Of a stretch of DNA of 64,000 bases, positions 63,197-64,000 are shown piece after piece; the stretch's first letter is position 1; every line of letters begins with the position of its first letter. The stretch comes from Setophaga petechia (taxonomy: Eukaryota > Chordata > Aves > Passeriformes > Parulidae). A model generated the notes under the pieces. The model worked only from the letters and a program-made list of their open reading frames with translations, searched no databases and had not been told where the DNA came from. Both the position numbers and the translations under genes were made by a program. The stretch covers positions 6,936,501 to 7,000,500 of the forward strand of contig JANCRA010000010.1 in assembly GCA_024362935.1 (NCBI GenBank). Reading direction: 5' to 3'.

Positions 63197-63580
63197 GTGG
63201 GTGGTGGGCAGCGGTGGGGGCAGCTGGTGGGGGTGTATGGAATGGCTGGGAGAGATCCCTGTCCCCTGCTTACCCAGTCTGTGCACCCACCCTGTGCCCT
63301 GCTGCTCCCCAAGCTCAGCCAGACCCAGCCCACCTCACAGGGATGAAGGCCTGGGGGTTGCCCCATGGACGGTGGACCCCCTGACAGGGCTGGTAAACCC
63401 CCAGGGTGGGTGGTGTCTCCTGCTCCCTGCACCCAGCATGGGTGCTCCTGACACTGAGATGCTTCTGAGGCTTGGGGACACCGTGCTGCCCCCCTGTCTG
63501 ACAGCCTGCTACCCTCCCCTGCTAGTCCTGCCTTGCCCTGGCCATGACCAGGCTTGGATGACACTGCCCTCCTTCCCCAG
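63197..63580 (+). other. Intron (384 bp), nothing notable
   Basis: A phase-0 intron with a GTGGGTGGTGGGCAGCGGTG G-rich start. The rest is plain, and it ends in TCCTTCCCCAG. Confidence 0.85.
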
Positions 63581-63652
63581 GACCTCATCTGTGTCCTCAT
63601 TGATGATGGGGGCTTCCTGGTGCTGTCCAACCAGGAGGACCACTGGTACCAG
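63581..63652 (+). CDS. CACNA2D2: CACNA2D2 exon (residues 745-768)
   Basis: 72 nt, symmetrical, with a CCTTCCCCAG acceptor and a GTGAGC donor. It encodes [20 protein letters not shown] and then [15 protein letters not shown] is conserved across the family. Confidence 0.97.
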
Positions 63653-63802
63653 GTGAGCAGTGCCCTCAGCTCCCTGGGACAGGGATGCCAGCCAGGAGCT
63701 GAACCCCGAGCTCGTGGCTGTGACACTGCCCCACTCGAGTCCCCTCCAGGGGAGCCCGTGCCAAGGTGGCATTTGGGTGCAGATTGGGTGTCCCCATTTC
63801 AG

Positions 63803-63955
63803 GTGGGCAAGTTCTTCAGTGAAGTGGATGCCAACCTGATGTCTGCCCTCTACAACAACTCCTTCTACGCCCGCAAGGAGTCCTACGACTTCCAGTCCGT
63901 CTGCGCGCCCGAGGCCCCCAGCAACACGGGCGCGGCGCCCCGCGGCGTCTTCGTG
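63803..63955 (+). CDS. CACNA2D2: CACNA2D2 exon, last in window (residues 769-819)
   Basis: 153 nt, symmetrical, with a CCCATTTCAG acceptor and a GTGAGC donor. It begins [20 protein letters not shown] and ends [14 protein letters not shown]. The alpha2/delta processing region lies close to here in the family. The remaining delta exons, with the C-terminal anchor signal, lie beyond the window. NNS is a potential glycosylation site. The 45 bases to the window end are intron. Confidence 0.97.
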
Positions 63956-64000
63956 GTGAGCACCCACGGGGATGCTGCATTCCAGCTGCTCTGGGAGCTC

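Overview
The window is a stretch of bird genomic DNA, probably from a songbird. It lies inside one large protein-coding gene on the + strand: CACNA2D2, which encodes the alpha2delta-2 auxiliary subunit of high-voltage-activated calcium channels. The bird assignment is inferred from three things. There is a CR1 LINE fragment of the avian type (8380-9110). There is a solo LTR that I recognise as a passerine-type endogenous retrovirus family (28937-29336). The 3' half has short introns, high GC and many minisatellites, as expected of an avian microchromosome.

I could trace 29 constitutive exons and one probable alternative microexon by splice sites, codon phase and recognisable peptide. The 29 exons join in one open frame of exactly 819 codons (2457 nt), with every intron phase matching. 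The signal-peptide exons and the exons coding roughly the first hundred residues lie upstream. The last part of the delta peptide and the C-terminal membrane-anchor signal lie downstream. Paralogue choice rests on the wording of several exons, such as [16 protein letters not shown] with no extra residues before it and [21 protein letters not shown] with no alpha2delta-1-type insert.

Layout: 1-24729 is intron with no gene, holding a CR1 copy and AT-rich islands that look like candidate regulatory elements. 24730-46528 holds five exons (VWA-N region and the gabapentinoid-contact RRR motif) separated by introns of 0.5-10.5 kb that carry the LTR, satellites and more islands. 48580-54317 is a dense cluster of 13 exons covering the von Willebrand A domain with its metal-binding MIDAS residues and the start of the Cache-type region. 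54318-61768 is a sparser part with one exon each at 55909 and 59422, and between them a 21-nt microexon at 57165-57185 with a GC donor. 61769-63955 holds the last nine exons seen here, with introns as short as 85 bp.

The most interesting feature is the microexon region. A 21-nt exon flanked by AG and GC dinucleotides replaces one Tyr by LPNIKMKD in frame. It corresponds in place to the alternative LPISKLKD segment known in mammalian alpha2delta-2. It sits just downstream of a long T-rich island that contains a good polyadenylation signal, suggesting a choice between microexon use, skipping and intronic polyadenylation. No RNA genes, CRISPR arrays or complete second genes were seen. The long ORFs on the minus strand are by-products of GC-rich or repetitive DNA.
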